A stretch of DNA of 64,000 bases, from contig DASVOS010000006.1 in the NCBI GenBank assembly GCA_036383255.1, forward strand, positions 29,909 through 93,908, written 5' to 3'. Source of the stretch: Gammaproteobacteria bacterium (GTDB lineage Bacteria; Pseudomonadota; Gammaproteobacteria; Natronospirales; REEB76). The position numbers were made by a program, and so were the translations under genes. The notes under the pieces were generated by a model. The model was not told the DNA's origin and searched no databases. It worked only from the letters and a program-made list of their open reading frames with translations. Position 1 is the stretch's first letter. Every line of letters begins with the position of its first letter. Of this stretch, positions 9,577 through 16,813 are shown in pieces.

Positions 9577-10482
9577 TCAGGCGGCAGCTTTGTGCTTGCC
9601 CATGCCGCGCGCTTCCTCCTGCAGCCACTCCACGAAGGCCTGCACGGAAGGATCGCCGCCGCGGCTCTTGGGGTGCACCGCGTAGAACGCGAGCTCCACC
9701 GGCAGGTTGATGCTGAAGGGCTTCACGAGGCGCCCCGCCTCGATCTCCGCCTGCACCAGCGGCGCGGAGGCGAGCGCCACGCCCTGGCCCTCGATGGCGG
9801 CCTGGATCAGCACGTTCATGTCCTCCACCACGAGGCCCTGGCGCGCGTCCACGCCGTGCGCGCCGGCGAGCTCCAGCCACTGCTGCCAGTGGCGGTGGGT
9901 GGTGTCGTGCAGCAGCGCCACGTGCTTGAGGTCCGAGGGCTCGCGCAGGGGGTGCGCGCCCTTGAGCAGCCGCGGCGAGCACACCGGGAACTCCTCCGGC
10001 GTGAACAGGCGCAGCGCGGTCACGCCGGGCCAGCGGCCACGGCCGTAGCGGATCGCGAGGTCGATGCCGTCCCGGTCGAAGTCCGTGAGCTGGGGCGAGG
10101 TGCTGAGGCGGATCTCGAGCTCCGGGTGGCCCTTCTGGAAGCAGTGCAGGCGCGGCACCAGCCAGCGGGCGGCGAGGGAGGCGAGGGTGCTCACCGTTAG
10201 CACCTGCTTGCTGCTGTCCACCCGCACCGCCTCCACCGCCTCGCGGATCTGGTCGAAGGCGCTCTGCACGCCGAACGCGAACTCGCGGCCGCGGGCCGTG
10301 AGCTGCAGCCCGCGCGGCAAGCGGTGGAACAATTCGCAGCCCAGGAAGTCTTCCAGTTGGCGTACCTGGCGGCTCACGGCACCGTGGGTCACGTGCAGCT
10401 CCACCGCGGCCTTGCTGAGGCTGCCGTGGCGGGCGGCGGCCTCGAAGGCCTTGAGGGCGTTGGGGGGAGGCAGGTTTCGCAT
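9577..10482 (-). CDS. LysR-family regulator, GcvA-like
   Basis: 301 residues. The start MRNLPPPNALKAFEAAARHGSLSKAA and the helix-turn-helix HVTHGAVSRQVRQLED belong to the GcvA/AmpR-like branch of LysR. It is divergent from the PLP decarboxylase gene at 10595 with a 112-base shared control region holding two conserved blocks (see 10515-10584), which recur upstream of the EamA gene at 12149. The simplest reading is that this protein controls both genes, but no binding evidence exists. Confidence 0.9.
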   Translation of the reverse strand: MRNLPPPNALKAFEAAARHGSLSKAAVELHVTHGAVSRQVRQLEDFLGCELFHRLPRGLQLTARGREFAFGVQSAFDQIREAVEAVRVDSSKQVLTVSTLASLAARWLVPRLHCFQKGHPELEIRLSTSPQLTDFDRDGIDLAIRYGRGRWPGVTALRLFTPEEFPVCSPRLLKGAHPLREPSDLKHVALLHDTTHRHWQQWLELAGAHGVDARQGLVVEDMNVLIQAAIEGQGVALASAPLVQAEIEAGRLVKPFSINLPVELAFYAVHPKSRGGDPSVQAFVEWLQEEARGMGKHKAAA

Positions 10483-10514
10483 GGGTTACCCGTCAGTTAT
10501 TTGCACATCTAAAT

Positions 10515-10584
10515 GTGAAAAAACATGATTAGTTAGGCCTATCAACCGAAACTTACACTAGGCTTCTGTGAAAATTCCTAACAG
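10515..10584 (+). promoter_or_regulatory. Bipartite control region upstream of the decarboxylase (copy 1)
   Basis: Contains GTGAAAAAACAT (10515-10526), a -10-like TACACT (10554-10559) and the partly palindromic CTGTGAAAATTCCTAACAG (10566-10584), eleven bases before the ATG at 10595. The same three elements occur at identical spacing (39 and 51 bases from the first) at 12068-12137 before another gene. The last element overlaps the likely transcript start, so it could be an operator. The regulator may be the divergent LysR protein. Confidence 0.6.
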
Positions 10585-10594
10585 TATATAGCAC

Positions 10595-12043
10595 ATGGAC
10601 AACAAGCCTGAGTTGAGCCTCGATCCCCAGGACTGGGACGAGTTCCGCCGCTTCGCCCATGCGGCGCTGGACGACTCCCTCGACTACCTCGCCGGCATCC
10701 GTGAGCGGCCCTGGCAGCCGGTCCCGGCGGCGGTGCGCACGCGGCTCACGGCGGGCGTGCCCCGCCAGGGCGAGGGCGTGCAGGCGGCTTACCGTGACTA
10801 CCGGGAACTGGTGCAGCCCTATCCCACCGGCAACGGCCATCCCCGCTTCTGGGGCTGGGTGCACGGCAACGGCACGCCCCTCGGCGTGGTGGCGGACATG
10901 CTGGCGGCCACGCTGAACGTGAACGCCGTGGGCTTCGACCAGAGCTCGACCCTCGTGGAACTGCAGGTCATCGAGTGGTTCAAGGAGATCATGGGTTTCC
11001 CGGCCGAGGCCAGCGGCATCCTGGTGAGCGGCAGTTCCGTGAGCAACCTCGTGGGCATGAACGTGGCGCGCAGCGCCATGGCGCCGTTCCCGGTGCGCCG
11101 CGAAGGCCTCAGCGGCCACGCGCGCCTGATGTTCTACACCTCCTCCGAGACCCACAACTCCGCCCAGAAGGCGGTTGAGCTCATGGGTCTCGGTGCCGAG
11201 TCCCTGGCCTGCATCCCCGTGCAGGGTGATTTCCGCATGGACCTCGCTGCGCTCAAGGCCCGCATCGCCGCGGACCGGCGCGCCGGGCGCCTGCCGGTGT
11301 GCGTGGTGGCGAACGCCGGCACGGTCAACACCGGCGCGGTGGACGAGCTGGACGCCATCGCCGACCTCTGTCGCGACGAGAAGATGTGGCTGCACGTGGA
11401 CGGCGCGTTCGGTGCCTGGGGCGTGCTGGATCCCGGTTCACGTGCGCTGCTGAAGGGCATGGAGCGCGCCGACTCCGTGGCTTTCGACCTGCACAAGTGG
11501 ATGTACCTGCCCTACGACGTGGGCTGCGTGCTGGTGCGCGACCGCGTGAAGCACAAGGATGCCTTCGCGGTGGCGGCGAGCTACCTCAACAAGCTGGAGG
11601 GCGGCATCGCCAACGGTGCGGTGGCCTTCGCCGACTACGGTCCGCAGCTCTCGCGCGGCTTCCGCGCCCTCAAGGTGTGGATGAACCTCAAGGCCTACGG
11701 CCTGGAGCGCTTCGCCGCGCTCATCAGCCAGAACCTGGAGCAGGCGCGCTACCTCGAGGCACGCGTGAGGCGGGAGCCGGACCTGGAGCTGCTGGCGCCG
11801 GTGCCGCTCAACGTGGTGAACCTCCGTTACCGCAAGCCCGGCGTCCCCGACCCGGTGCTGGACGAGCTCAACGCGCGCATCCTGGTGGCGCTGCAGGAGC
11901 GGGGCATCGCCGCGCCGTCCTCCACCGTGCTCAAGGGCCGCTTCGCGATCCGCGTGGCTATCATTAATCACCGCAGCACGCGCGCGGACTTCGACGCCCT
12001 GGCGGACGGAGTGCTGGCCCTGGGGCGCGAGCTCTCCCTTTGA
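10595..12043 (+). CDS. PLP-dependent group II decarboxylase
   Basis: 482 residues. Fold type I PLP enzyme of the aromatic-L-amino-acid/glutamate decarboxylase group: VANAGTVNTGAVDELDAIADLC, then LHVDGAFGAW with the PLP-ring aspartate, then FDLHKWMYLPYDVG with H300-K301, where the lysine forms the Schiff base. It would convert an amino acid to the matching amine plus CO2; the substrate cannot be called. It is divergent from a GcvA-like LysR gene, and its promoter block is repeated before the EamA exporter gene directly downstream, which suggests the amine product or a related metabolite is exported by that transporter. Confidence 0.88.
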   Translation: MDNKPELSLDPQDWDEFRRFAHAALDDSLDYLAGIRERPWQPVPAAVRTRLTAGVPRQGEGVQAAYRDYRELVQPYPTGNGHPRFWGWVHGNGTPLGVVADMLAATLNVNAVGFDQSSTLVELQVIEWFKEIMGFPAEASGILVSGSSVSNLVGMNVARSAMAPFPVRREGLSGHARLMFYTSSETHNSAQKAVELMGLGAESLACIPVQGDFRMDLAALKARIAADRRAGRLPVCVVANAGTVNTGAVDELDAIADLCRDEKMWLHVDGAFGAWGVLDPGSRALLKGMERADSVAFDLHKWMYLPYDVGCVLVRDRVKHKDAFAVAASYLNKLEGGIANGAVAFADYGPQLSRGFRALKVWMNLKAYGLERFAALISQNLEQARYLEARVRREPDLELLAPVPLNVVNLRYRKPGVPDPVLDELNARILVALQERGIAAPSSTVLKGRFAIRVAIINHRSTRADFDALADGVLALGRELSL

Positions 12044-12067
12044 TGTGAGTTACACGCATATCAGACG

Positions 12068-12137
12068 GTGCAAAAACATCGTTTGTTTCGTGTAAATGCC
12101 CGCTCCTAGAATAGCGGCCTGTGAAAATTGCTTACAG
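12068..12137 (+). promoter_or_regulatory. Bipartite control region upstream of EamA gene (copy 2)
   Basis: GTGCAAAAACAT (12068-12079), a -10-like TAGAAT (12107-12112) and CTGTGAAAATTGCTTACAG (12119-12137), eleven bases before the ATG at 12149. Spacing is base-for-base the same as in the copy at 10515-10584, while the sequence between the blocks has diverged, as expected for conserved protein-binding sites. Confidence 0.6.
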
Positions 12138-12148
12138 GCTGCTAGCCC

Positions 12149-13144
12149 ATGATCTCGCCTTCTGAAGAACGTGTCGAGCGCGCGGCTCTCGTCGAGTTGG
12201 ACGCGGTGGTGAGTGCGGCGCGGGGTGTCGAGTCGCCCGAAGCGGAGCCCGCGCCCGCATCGCCGGCCCGCGCCTCCCTGTGGCCCGTGGTACTGGCCCT
12301 CGCCACCACCCTGGTGCTGTGGGCCTCGGCCTTCACTGGCATCCGCTACGCGGTGCGCGAGTACGACGCGCTCGGCCTCGCGCTCACCCGCAACACCGTC
12401 ACCGCCCTCGCCATGCTCGCCGTGGCGCTGGCCTGGAAGCGCGAAGCCTTCGCGCGCCTCACGGCGGGCGAGTGGCTCAGGCTCGCGGCGGCCGGCATCG
12501 TCGGCATCGCCACCTACCAGGGCGCACTCATCCTCGGCGAGCGCAGCGTGGACGCCGGCACCGCCTCGCTCATCATCAACACCTCGCCCATCTTCACCGC
12601 GCTGCTCGCGCTCGTGTTGCTGCGCGAGCACCTGGGCACCCGGGGCTGGCTCGGCGTCCTCATGGGCTTCGTGGGCGCCGTGCTGCTGGTATCTGGCCAG
12701 CACGGTGGCACGCGGGTGGAGGCAGGCGCGCTGTTCGTGCTGGTGGCGGCGGTGGCCCAGGCGGTGAGCTTCATCATCCAGAAGCCGCTGCTCGCGAAGT
12801 TCGGTCCCTTCACGGTCACCGCCTGGGTGGCGGTGTTCGGCGCGCTCTCGCTGCTGCCCTGGACCGCGCAGGCTGCCCATGGCCTCAGCACCGCTTCGGC
12901 ACCCGCGACGCTCGCGGTGCTGTACCTTGGCCTCTTCCCCGCGGCCATCGGCAATCTCACCTGGGCCTACGCCCTCTCGCGCCTGCCGGCGGGCCGCGCC
13001 GCCGCAGCGCTCTATCTCGGCGGACCCATCGCCATGCTCATCTCCTGGCTCTTCCTGGGCGAGCAGCCGGCGCTGCTCGCCATGGTGGGCGGCGGCGTGG
13101 TGATCGGCAGCGTGGCACTGGTGAACATGCGCGGCCGTGGTTGA
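12149..13144 (+). CDS. EamA/DMT-family transporter
   Basis: 331 residues. It has an unusual ~45-residue hydrophilic Ala/Glu/Pro-rich N-terminal extension before the first membrane helix (LWPVVLALATTLVLWASAF), then two EamA repeats. First of three closely packed genes (EamA, glutathione transferase, VOC protein; gaps of 19 and 11 bases). It has its own control region that copies the one of the decarboxylase, so decarboxylase and exporter are probably regulated together. Substrate unknown. Confidence 0.87.
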   Translation: MISPSEERVERAALVELDAVVSAARGVESPEAEPAPASPARASLWPVVLALATTLVLWASAFTGIRYAVREYDALGLALTRNTVTALAMLAVALAWKREAFARLTAGEWLRLAAAGIVGIATYQGALILGERSVDAGTASLIINTSPIFTALLALVLLREHLGTRGWLGVLMGFVGAVLLVSGQHGGTRVEAGALFVLVAAVAQAVSFIIQKPLLAKFGPFTVTAWVAVFGALSLLPWTAQAAHGLSTASAPATLAVLYLGLFPAAIGNLTWAYALSRLPAGRAAAALYLGGPIAMLISWLFLGEQPALLAMVGGGVVIGSVALVNMRGRG

Positions 13145-13163
13145 ACCCGACGAGGTATCCGAC

Positions 13164-13811
13164 ATGCTGAAGCTTTACTACTCTCCCGGCGCATGCTCTC
13201 TCGCTCCGCACATCCTGCTGGAAGAGCTGGGCCTGCAGTACCAGCTGGAACTCGTGGCCCTGGCCGAGAACAAGCAGCAGACCCCTGGATACCTCGCCAT
13301 CAACCCCAAGGGCCGCGTGCCGGCGCTCCTCACCTTCGAAGGCGAGGTGCTGACGGAGGCGCCGGCGGTGTCCTGGTACATTGCCCTGCAGGCTCCCCAC
13401 GCGAGCCTCATCCCCCACGGCACGCTGGCGCAGGGCCGGTGTCTGGAGTGGTTCAACTGGATCTCGGGCACGGTGCACGCCATGGCCTACGGCCAGCTCT
13501 GGCGTCCGCACCGCTTCGTGGCGGACGAGGCGCTGTACGGCGCGGTGAAGGCCAAGGGGCAGGAGATGGTGCTGGAGCACTATGCCTCCATCGAGCGGCG
13601 CATGGCCGGACGCGACTGGGCCGTGGGCAACGCCTACACCCTGGTGGATCCCTACCTGCTGGTGTTCTACCGCTGGGGCGGGCGCATCGGCCTCGACATG
13701 CGCGCCGGCTACCCGGGGTGGACCCGCCACGCCGAGCGCGTGATCGCGCGCGCCGCCGTGCAGCGGGCGCTGCAGCAGGAAGGCATCCAGATTTGGAACA
13801 AAGCAGCGTAA
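13164..13811 (+). CDS. Glutathione S-transferase family protein
   Basis: 215 residues. N-terminal thioredoxin-like domain (MLKLYYSPGACSLAPHILLEEL, then INPKGRVPALL with the cis-proline, then LTEAPAVSWYIA with the Glu-Ser/Ala glutathione-binding turn) and a helical C-terminal domain. The SPGACS start is that of beta-class bacterial GSTs, where the cysteine and serine take part in glutathione binding. It conjugates glutathione to electrophiles or acts as a thiol transferase. In one unit with the EamA gene before it and the VOC gene after it. Confidence 0.88.
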   Translation: MLKLYYSPGACSLAPHILLEELGLQYQLELVALAENKQQTPGYLAINPKGRVPALLTFEGEVLTEAPAVSWYIALQAPHASLIPHGTLAQGRCLEWFNWISGTVHAMAYGQLWRPHRFVADEALYGAVKAKGQEMVLEHYASIERRMAGRDWAVGNAYTLVDPYLLVFYRWGGRIGLDMRAGYPGWTRHAERVIARAAVQRALQQEGIQIWNKAA

Positions 13812-13822
13812 GGAACGGACCC

Positions 13823-14191
13823 ATGCTCGATCATCTCGAAGTCGAAGTGCGCGACCTCGCGGCCAGCCGGCGCTTCTACAGCGCCGCGCTCGCGCCGCTC
13901 GGCTACGCTGTGAAGGTCGAGGGTCCGAGCCTCGGCTTCGGGGACGAGCGGGCCAAGGACTTCTGGATCAAGTCCGGCACTCCCGCCGAGCGGCCGCTGC
14001 ACTATGCGTTCAACTGCCCCAGCCAGGAGCACGTGAGAGCGGCATATGAAGCCTCACTCATGGGAGGCGGCGCCGGCGACCGTACCCCGGCACTCCTGCC
14101 CCACATCCACCCCCATTACTTTGCAGGCTTCGTCTTCGATCCTGACGGTAACTTGGTGGAATTCGTCACCCACGCGCCAGAGTCTGCTTAA
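13823..14191 (+). CDS. VOC-superfamily (glyoxalase-like) protein
   Basis: 122 residues, one vicinal-oxygen-chelate domain. It begins MLDHLEVEVRDLAASRRFY and ends with FAGFVFDPDGNLVEFVTH, the usual beta-alpha-beta-beta-beta ends with the metal-ligand glutamate in LVEF and histidine in the first strand. Located 11 bases after the GST gene, so it is probably translated from the same mRNA. Exact reaction unknown; family members include glyoxalases and resistance proteins. Confidence 0.83.
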   Translation: MLDHLEVEVRDLAASRRFYSAALAPLGYAVKVEGPSLGFGDERAKDFWIKSGTPAERPLHYAFNCPSQEHVRAAYEASLMGGGAGDRTPALLPHIHPHYFAGFVFDPDGNLVEFVTHAPESA

Positions 14192-14239
14192 GACCCTTTG
14201 GCTCCCACTGCCCTGGCAATACGCCTTCGCGGGCGTATA

Positions 14240-14270
14240 CTGGTTCTAGATATATGTAAAATCGAACCAG
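14240..14270. promoter_or_regulatory. Inverted repeat CTGGTTC...GAACCAG
   Basis: Seven-base perfect arms (14240-14246 and 14264-14270) separated by a 17-base AT-rich spacer, just upstream of the hypothetical gene at 14314. Could be an operator or a weak hairpin; no binding protein can be named. Confidence 0.4.
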
Positions 14271-14290
14271 GGTAAATCCGCCAGGGAAGG

Positions 14291-14305
14291 CTCCTGCAGC
14301 AGGAG
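14291..14305 (+). promoter_or_regulatory. Hairpin that includes the ribosome-binding site
   Basis: CTCCTGC-A-GCAGGAG is a perfect inverted repeat. The AGGAG at 14301-14305 is the ribosome site for the ATG at 14314 (8-base spacing), so in the folded mRNA the site would be paired with CTCCT. This suggests translational control of the downstream gene; it rests on sequence alone. Confidence 0.45.
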
Positions 14306-14313
14306 ACCAGCGG

Positions 14314-14790
14314 ATGAGCAAGCAGTATCTACGCCTCACGTTCTACGGGCGCGCGACACCCGTGCATGTTGAGATCGGCCAGGTGGACGCGGACGACATC
14401 CTCGGCGGAGTGAAAGGCCTCGCCGCCGGAGGCAAGGACATCCAGGCGTTCTATCTTTTCCCCGTCAGCGACGCCCTGAGCGTTCTCATCTCCGTGAGCG
14501 AGATCCAGACCTTGCAGCTCACCTCCCAGCCCAACGGCGACTGGAAGCCGGCGGCGCATAAAGGCGGCGTGGCGTTCTTCCTCAAGGGCCGCACCGAACC
14601 GCTGGTGCTGGACTACACCGGCCACGGCCCGCTGGACGACATGTTCCACGGCCTCGCCGAGATGCGCTACGGCGAGGAGATCCCCGGCTGCATCATGCTC
14701 ACGGACGGTGCCGGCGAACCGGCGTTCTTCCGCATGGACGAGATCCAGTACGCCGTGGTCAAGACGGGCCTCATCAAGCGCCTGTCTTGA
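14314..14790 (+). CDS. Conserved hypothetical protein, soluble
   Basis: 158 residues with no signal peptide or membrane helix. It alternates short beta-like stretches (YLRLTFYGRATPVHVEIG, GVAFFLKGRTEPLVLDYTG) and acidic turns. I do not recognise the family. The ATG follows AGGAG inside a small hairpin. Its last 17 bases overlap the end of the convergent Lrp-type regulator gene. Expression may be set by the inverted repeat and hairpin just upstream. Confidence 0.7.
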   Translation: MSKQYLRLTFYGRATPVHVEIGQVDADDILGGVKGLAAGGKDIQAFYLFPVSDALSVLISVSEIQTLQLTSQPNGDWKPAAHKGGVAFFLKGRTEPLVLDYTGHGPLDDMFHGLAEMRYGEEIPGCIMLTDGAGEPAFFRMDEIQYAVVKTGLIKRLS

Positions 14791-15283
14791 GCTCCTCGGC
14801 TGCGAGCCGTTCCTGCACCGTCGGCACGTACACCGGGAATCCCGGGTTGCGCCGCTCCTCGAAGATCAGCCGCGTCTCGATGTGCACGATCTCGGGGCGC
14901 ACCGACAGCGCGTTGATGATGAACTCGCGCAGGTGCTCCACGTCGCGCACCGCCACGTGCAGCATGAAGTCGTCGTCGCCGGAGACGTGGAAGAACGACA
15001 CCACCTCGTCGCGTGCCAGCACGTGGCTGCGGAACGAGTCGATGTCCTCCCGGTCGTGGCGCGTCATGCGCAGGCACACCATGGCCTGGGCCCCCACGCC
15101 CACGCCCTTGGGGTTGAACTCCGCGTAGAAACCGGAGATGGCTCCACCGTCCACCAGGCGCCGCACCCGCGTGATGCAGGTGGAGGGCGCGATGCCCACT
15201 CGCGCCGCCAGCACCTTGTTTGGGATGCGCGCGTTCTGCCGAAGTTCTCTCAGGATATTGAGGTCGGTCTTATCGTAATTCAT
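14774..15283 (-). CDS. Lrp/AsnC-family transcriptional regulator
   Basis: 169 residues. N-terminal helix-turn-helix (TDLNILRELRQNARIPNKVLAARVGIAPSTCITRVRRL) and C-terminal RAM/ligand domain (QAMVCLRM..., VSFFHVSGDDDFMLHVAV). Such proteins sense amino acids and act as global or local regulators. It starts next to an AT-rich stretch that also holds the promoter of the candidate small RNA at 15350, so it could regulate that RNA or itself. Convergent overlap of 17 bases with the hypothetical gene at 14314. Confidence 0.9.
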   Translation of the reverse strand: MNYDKTDLNILRELRQNARIPNKVLAARVGIAPSTCITRVRRLVDGGAISGFYAEFNPKGVGVGAQAMVCLRMTRHDREDIDSFRSHVLARDEVVSFFHVSGDDDFMLHVAVRDVEHLREFIINALSVRPEIVHIETRLIFEERRNPGFPVYVPTVQERLAAEELKTGA

Positions 15284-15337
15284 GATTCCACCCTTTTTGC
15301 CGATATTAATTCGGCTTATTACCCGAGGCCGCGAAAA

Positions 15338-15343
15338 TATAGT
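15338..15343 (+). promoter_or_regulatory. -10 box of the candidate small RNA
   Basis: TATAGT in an otherwise GC-rich stretch, with a poor -35 region 17 bases upstream (CTTATT). Predicts a transcript start near 15350. Confidence 0.4.
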
Positions 15344-15349
15344 ACCTTC

Positions 15350-15540
15350 CGGGGGCTAAATCCAGAACCGCCATGAACGGTCGGGCTGCTCCCCTGGGGC
15401 GGCTATCTAAGCAGAGCTACATCGGGTGGAGGTGTCTCGCAGGGTCCGGACGCTGCCTAAAGGGGGCGAGGCGGCCGGACCAGGAAGACACGCAAGGATA
15501 GGGCCGTCCGGCGCGAGCCGGGCGGCCTCATCTTTTGGGG
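15350..15540 (+). ncRNA. Candidate structured small RNA, about 190 nt
   Basis: A non-coding stretch between the divergent Lrp gene and the convergent TetR gene, starting after TATAGT and ending at a strong terminator. It contains a GCTGCTCC/GGGGCGGC stem with a 3-base loop, a hairpin exposing GGTGGA near 15425-15431, a 7-bp stem GGTCCGG (15443-15449) with CCGGACC (15475-15481) and several GGA triplets. The pieces CGGGC..CCCCTG..CG..AT and GGTCCG..GCCTAAA recall, in that order, conserved parts of 6S RNA, but the closing stem does not match well and the usual 6S neighbour gene is absent. An RNA is likely; its identity is open. Confidence 0.5.
15502..15536 (+). terminator. Intrinsic terminator of the candidate small RNA
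   Basis: An 11-bp stem (one G-U pair) with a GCGA tetraloop (15502-15527), followed by TCATCTTTT. No + strand coding gene ends here, so it points to a non-coding transcript. Confidence 0.75.
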
Positions 15541-15571
15541 GTCTTCTTCCGGGCGAGGCGCTGCTTGCCGT

Positions 15572-16129
15572 TCACGGCGCCAGTTCGTCACCGAGCTGGC
15601 GCAGCAGGCGGCGGAAGGGCCCGGTGTCGCCCCGAGCCTGGGCCAGGATCAGCGCCCCCTCGATGCGTGCCACCGTGTCCTCAGCGCGTTCCCTTGCGGC
15701 GCGACGGTCCGAACCGGCATCGCGCAGGGCTCCCGCCAGCGCGTCGATCCAGGCATCGAAGATCCGCTGCAGGCGCTTCCTGAACAGCGTGCGCGAATCC
15801 CCCACCGTGAGCGTGCCCAGCAGGCAGGCGGCATTGCCGCCGTCGTAGAGCGCATCCAGGCTCTTCAGCATGCGGCCGATGCGCTGCCGGGGCGGAGTCT
15901 CTTCGCCGAGGGGGCCGAGCACGTGTTCCTGCATCCAGGACTCGGTCACGTCCAGGACCACGTTCCCCATGTCCTCCTTCCCGCCGGGGAAGTAGTGGTA
16001 GAGGCTGGCCTTGCCGAGGCCGGTGGCTTCGGCGATGCGGGCGAGGGTGGCGCCCTCGAAGCCGCGCTCGCGGAACACGGCCATGACGCGGTCCACGACT
16101 TCACTCTTGGGGAGCAGGGGGGCGGGCAT
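15572..16129 (-). CDS. TetR-family repressor
   Basis: 185 residues from MPAPLLPKSEVVDRVMAVFRERG. The helix-turn-helix ATLARIAEATGLGKASLYHYFPGGKE is typical of TetR/AcrR; the C-terminal helical half would bind a ligand. The start at 16129 is chosen because an upstream extension would run through its own operators. It is divergent from the AhpD-like gene at 16234; two palindromes in the 104-base gap (16137-16154 and 16186-16207) share the half-site TTGTACC and are the probable binding sites, giving autoregulation and control of the divergent gene. Confidence 0.9.
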   Translation of the reverse strand: MPAPLLPKSEVVDRVMAVFRERGFEGATLARIAEATGLGKASLYHYFPGGKEDMGNVVLDVTESWMQEHVLGPLGEETPPRQRIGRMLKSLDALYDGGNAACLLGTLTVGDSRTLFRKRLQRIFDAWIDALAGALRDAGSDRRAARERAEDTVARIEGALILAQARGDTGPFRRLLRQLGDELAP

Positions 16130-16136
16130 GGGTCTA

Positions 16137-16154
16137 TTGTACCGCAAGGTACAA
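16137..16154. promoter_or_regulatory. TetR operator O1 (predicted)
   Basis: TTGTACC-GCAA-GGTACAA, a perfect 7-base inverted repeat immediately upstream of the TetR start codon. Confidence 0.65.
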
Positions 16155-16160
16155 CGAGTG

Positions 16161-16189
16161 TTGACAAGGCGGACATCGGCCAGTATTGT
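16161..16189 (+). promoter_or_regulatory. Sigma-70 promoter of the AhpD-like gene
   Basis: Consensus -35 TTGACA (16161-16166), 17-base spacer and -10 TATTGT (16184-16189). The -10 box lies inside operator O2, so repressor binding would block RNA polymerase directly. Confidence 0.7.
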
Positions 16190-16207
16190 ACCGACCGTTC
16201 GGTACAA
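16186..16207. promoter_or_regulatory. TetR operator O2 (predicted)
   Basis: Nine-base perfect arms TTGTACCGA and TCGGTACAA around CCGT. Same half-site as O1 and longer, so probably the stronger site. It overlaps the -10 box of the promoter above. Confidence 0.7.
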
Positions 16208-16233
16208 ACACACTCAACTCAAGGAGCCTGACC

Positions 16234-16776
16234 ATGTCCCGTATCGCCCCCCTGGCCCAGCCCGCCGGCGAAGCCAAGACCCTGCTGGATGCCGTCCAGA
16301 GCAAGCTCGGCGCCACCCCCAACATGTTCCGCACCTTCGCCCATTCGCCGGCGGCGCTGAACGGCCTGCTGGGCCTGTTCGCCGCCGCCGATGCCGGTTC
16401 CCTCGGCAAGCCCCTGGTCGAGAAGATCGCCCTGGTGGTGGCGGAGGCGAACGGCTGCCAGTACTGCCTCTCGGCCCACAGCTACCTCGGCAAGCATGTG
16501 GCCAAGCTCGATGACAAGGCCCTGGAACAGGCCCGCTCCGGCCGCTCGCAGGACGCGCGCGAGCAGGCGGCGCTGCGTTTCGCCGGCGCCTTGCTGGAGG
16601 AGCGCGGGCACGTGAGCGATGCTGAGCTCAAGGCGGTACGGGATGCCGGGTTCTCGGATGCCGCGATCCTGGACATCGTCACCGCGGTGGCGCTCAACGT
16701 GCTCACCAACTACGCGAACGTGGTGACCCAGGTGGAAGTGGATTTCCCGGTGGTGAAGCTCAGGTCCGCAGCCTGA
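16234..16776 (+). CDS. AhpD-like/carboxymuconolactone decarboxylase family protein
   Basis: 180 residues, one helical CMD domain with the redox motif C75-x-x-C78 in GCQYCLSAHS, as in AhpD peroxidases. An AAGGAG ribosome site precedes the ATG. Under a consensus promoter with two TetR-type palindromes; together with the divergent TetR gene this is a compact inducible stress unit, probably for oxidative or electrophile stress (inference). It resembles the protein encoded at 7081 only at family level. Confidence 0.88.
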   Translation: MSRIAPLAQPAGEAKTLLDAVQSKLGATPNMFRTFAHSPAALNGLLGLFAAADAGSLGKPLVEKIALVVAEANGCQYCLSAHSYLGKHVAKLDDKALEQARSGRSQDAREQAALRFAGALLEERGHVSDAELKAVRDAGFSDAAILDIVTAVALNVLTNYANVVTQVEVDFPVVKLRSAA

Positions 16777-16813
16777 GTTGTGACGGTGCCGCACCCGCGA
16801 GGGTGCGGCACAT

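Noticed and set aside
12050..13165. 371-codon - strand frame opposite the EamA gene
   Set aside because: His/Gly/Glu-rich shadow without domain; it would also cover the conserved control region at 12068.
13193..13820. An open frame that joins the GST region with the VOC gene as one fusion protein
   Set aside because: The first part is a shifted frame of the GST gene without domain content; the VOC gene has its own ATG at 13823.
14284..14312. AGCAGGAGACC resembles the B12 box of a cobalamin riboswitch
   Set aside because: The ~180 bases of conserved cobalamin riboswitch sequence expected upstream are absent; that stretch is the end of the VOC gene. The match is short and explained by the ribosome site.
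15350..15540. tmRNA, RNase P RNA or SRP RNA
   Set aside because: None of their hallmark sequences (tRNA-like CCA end, GAGGAAAGTCC core, GGAAG loop with the asymmetric bulge) fits the stretch.
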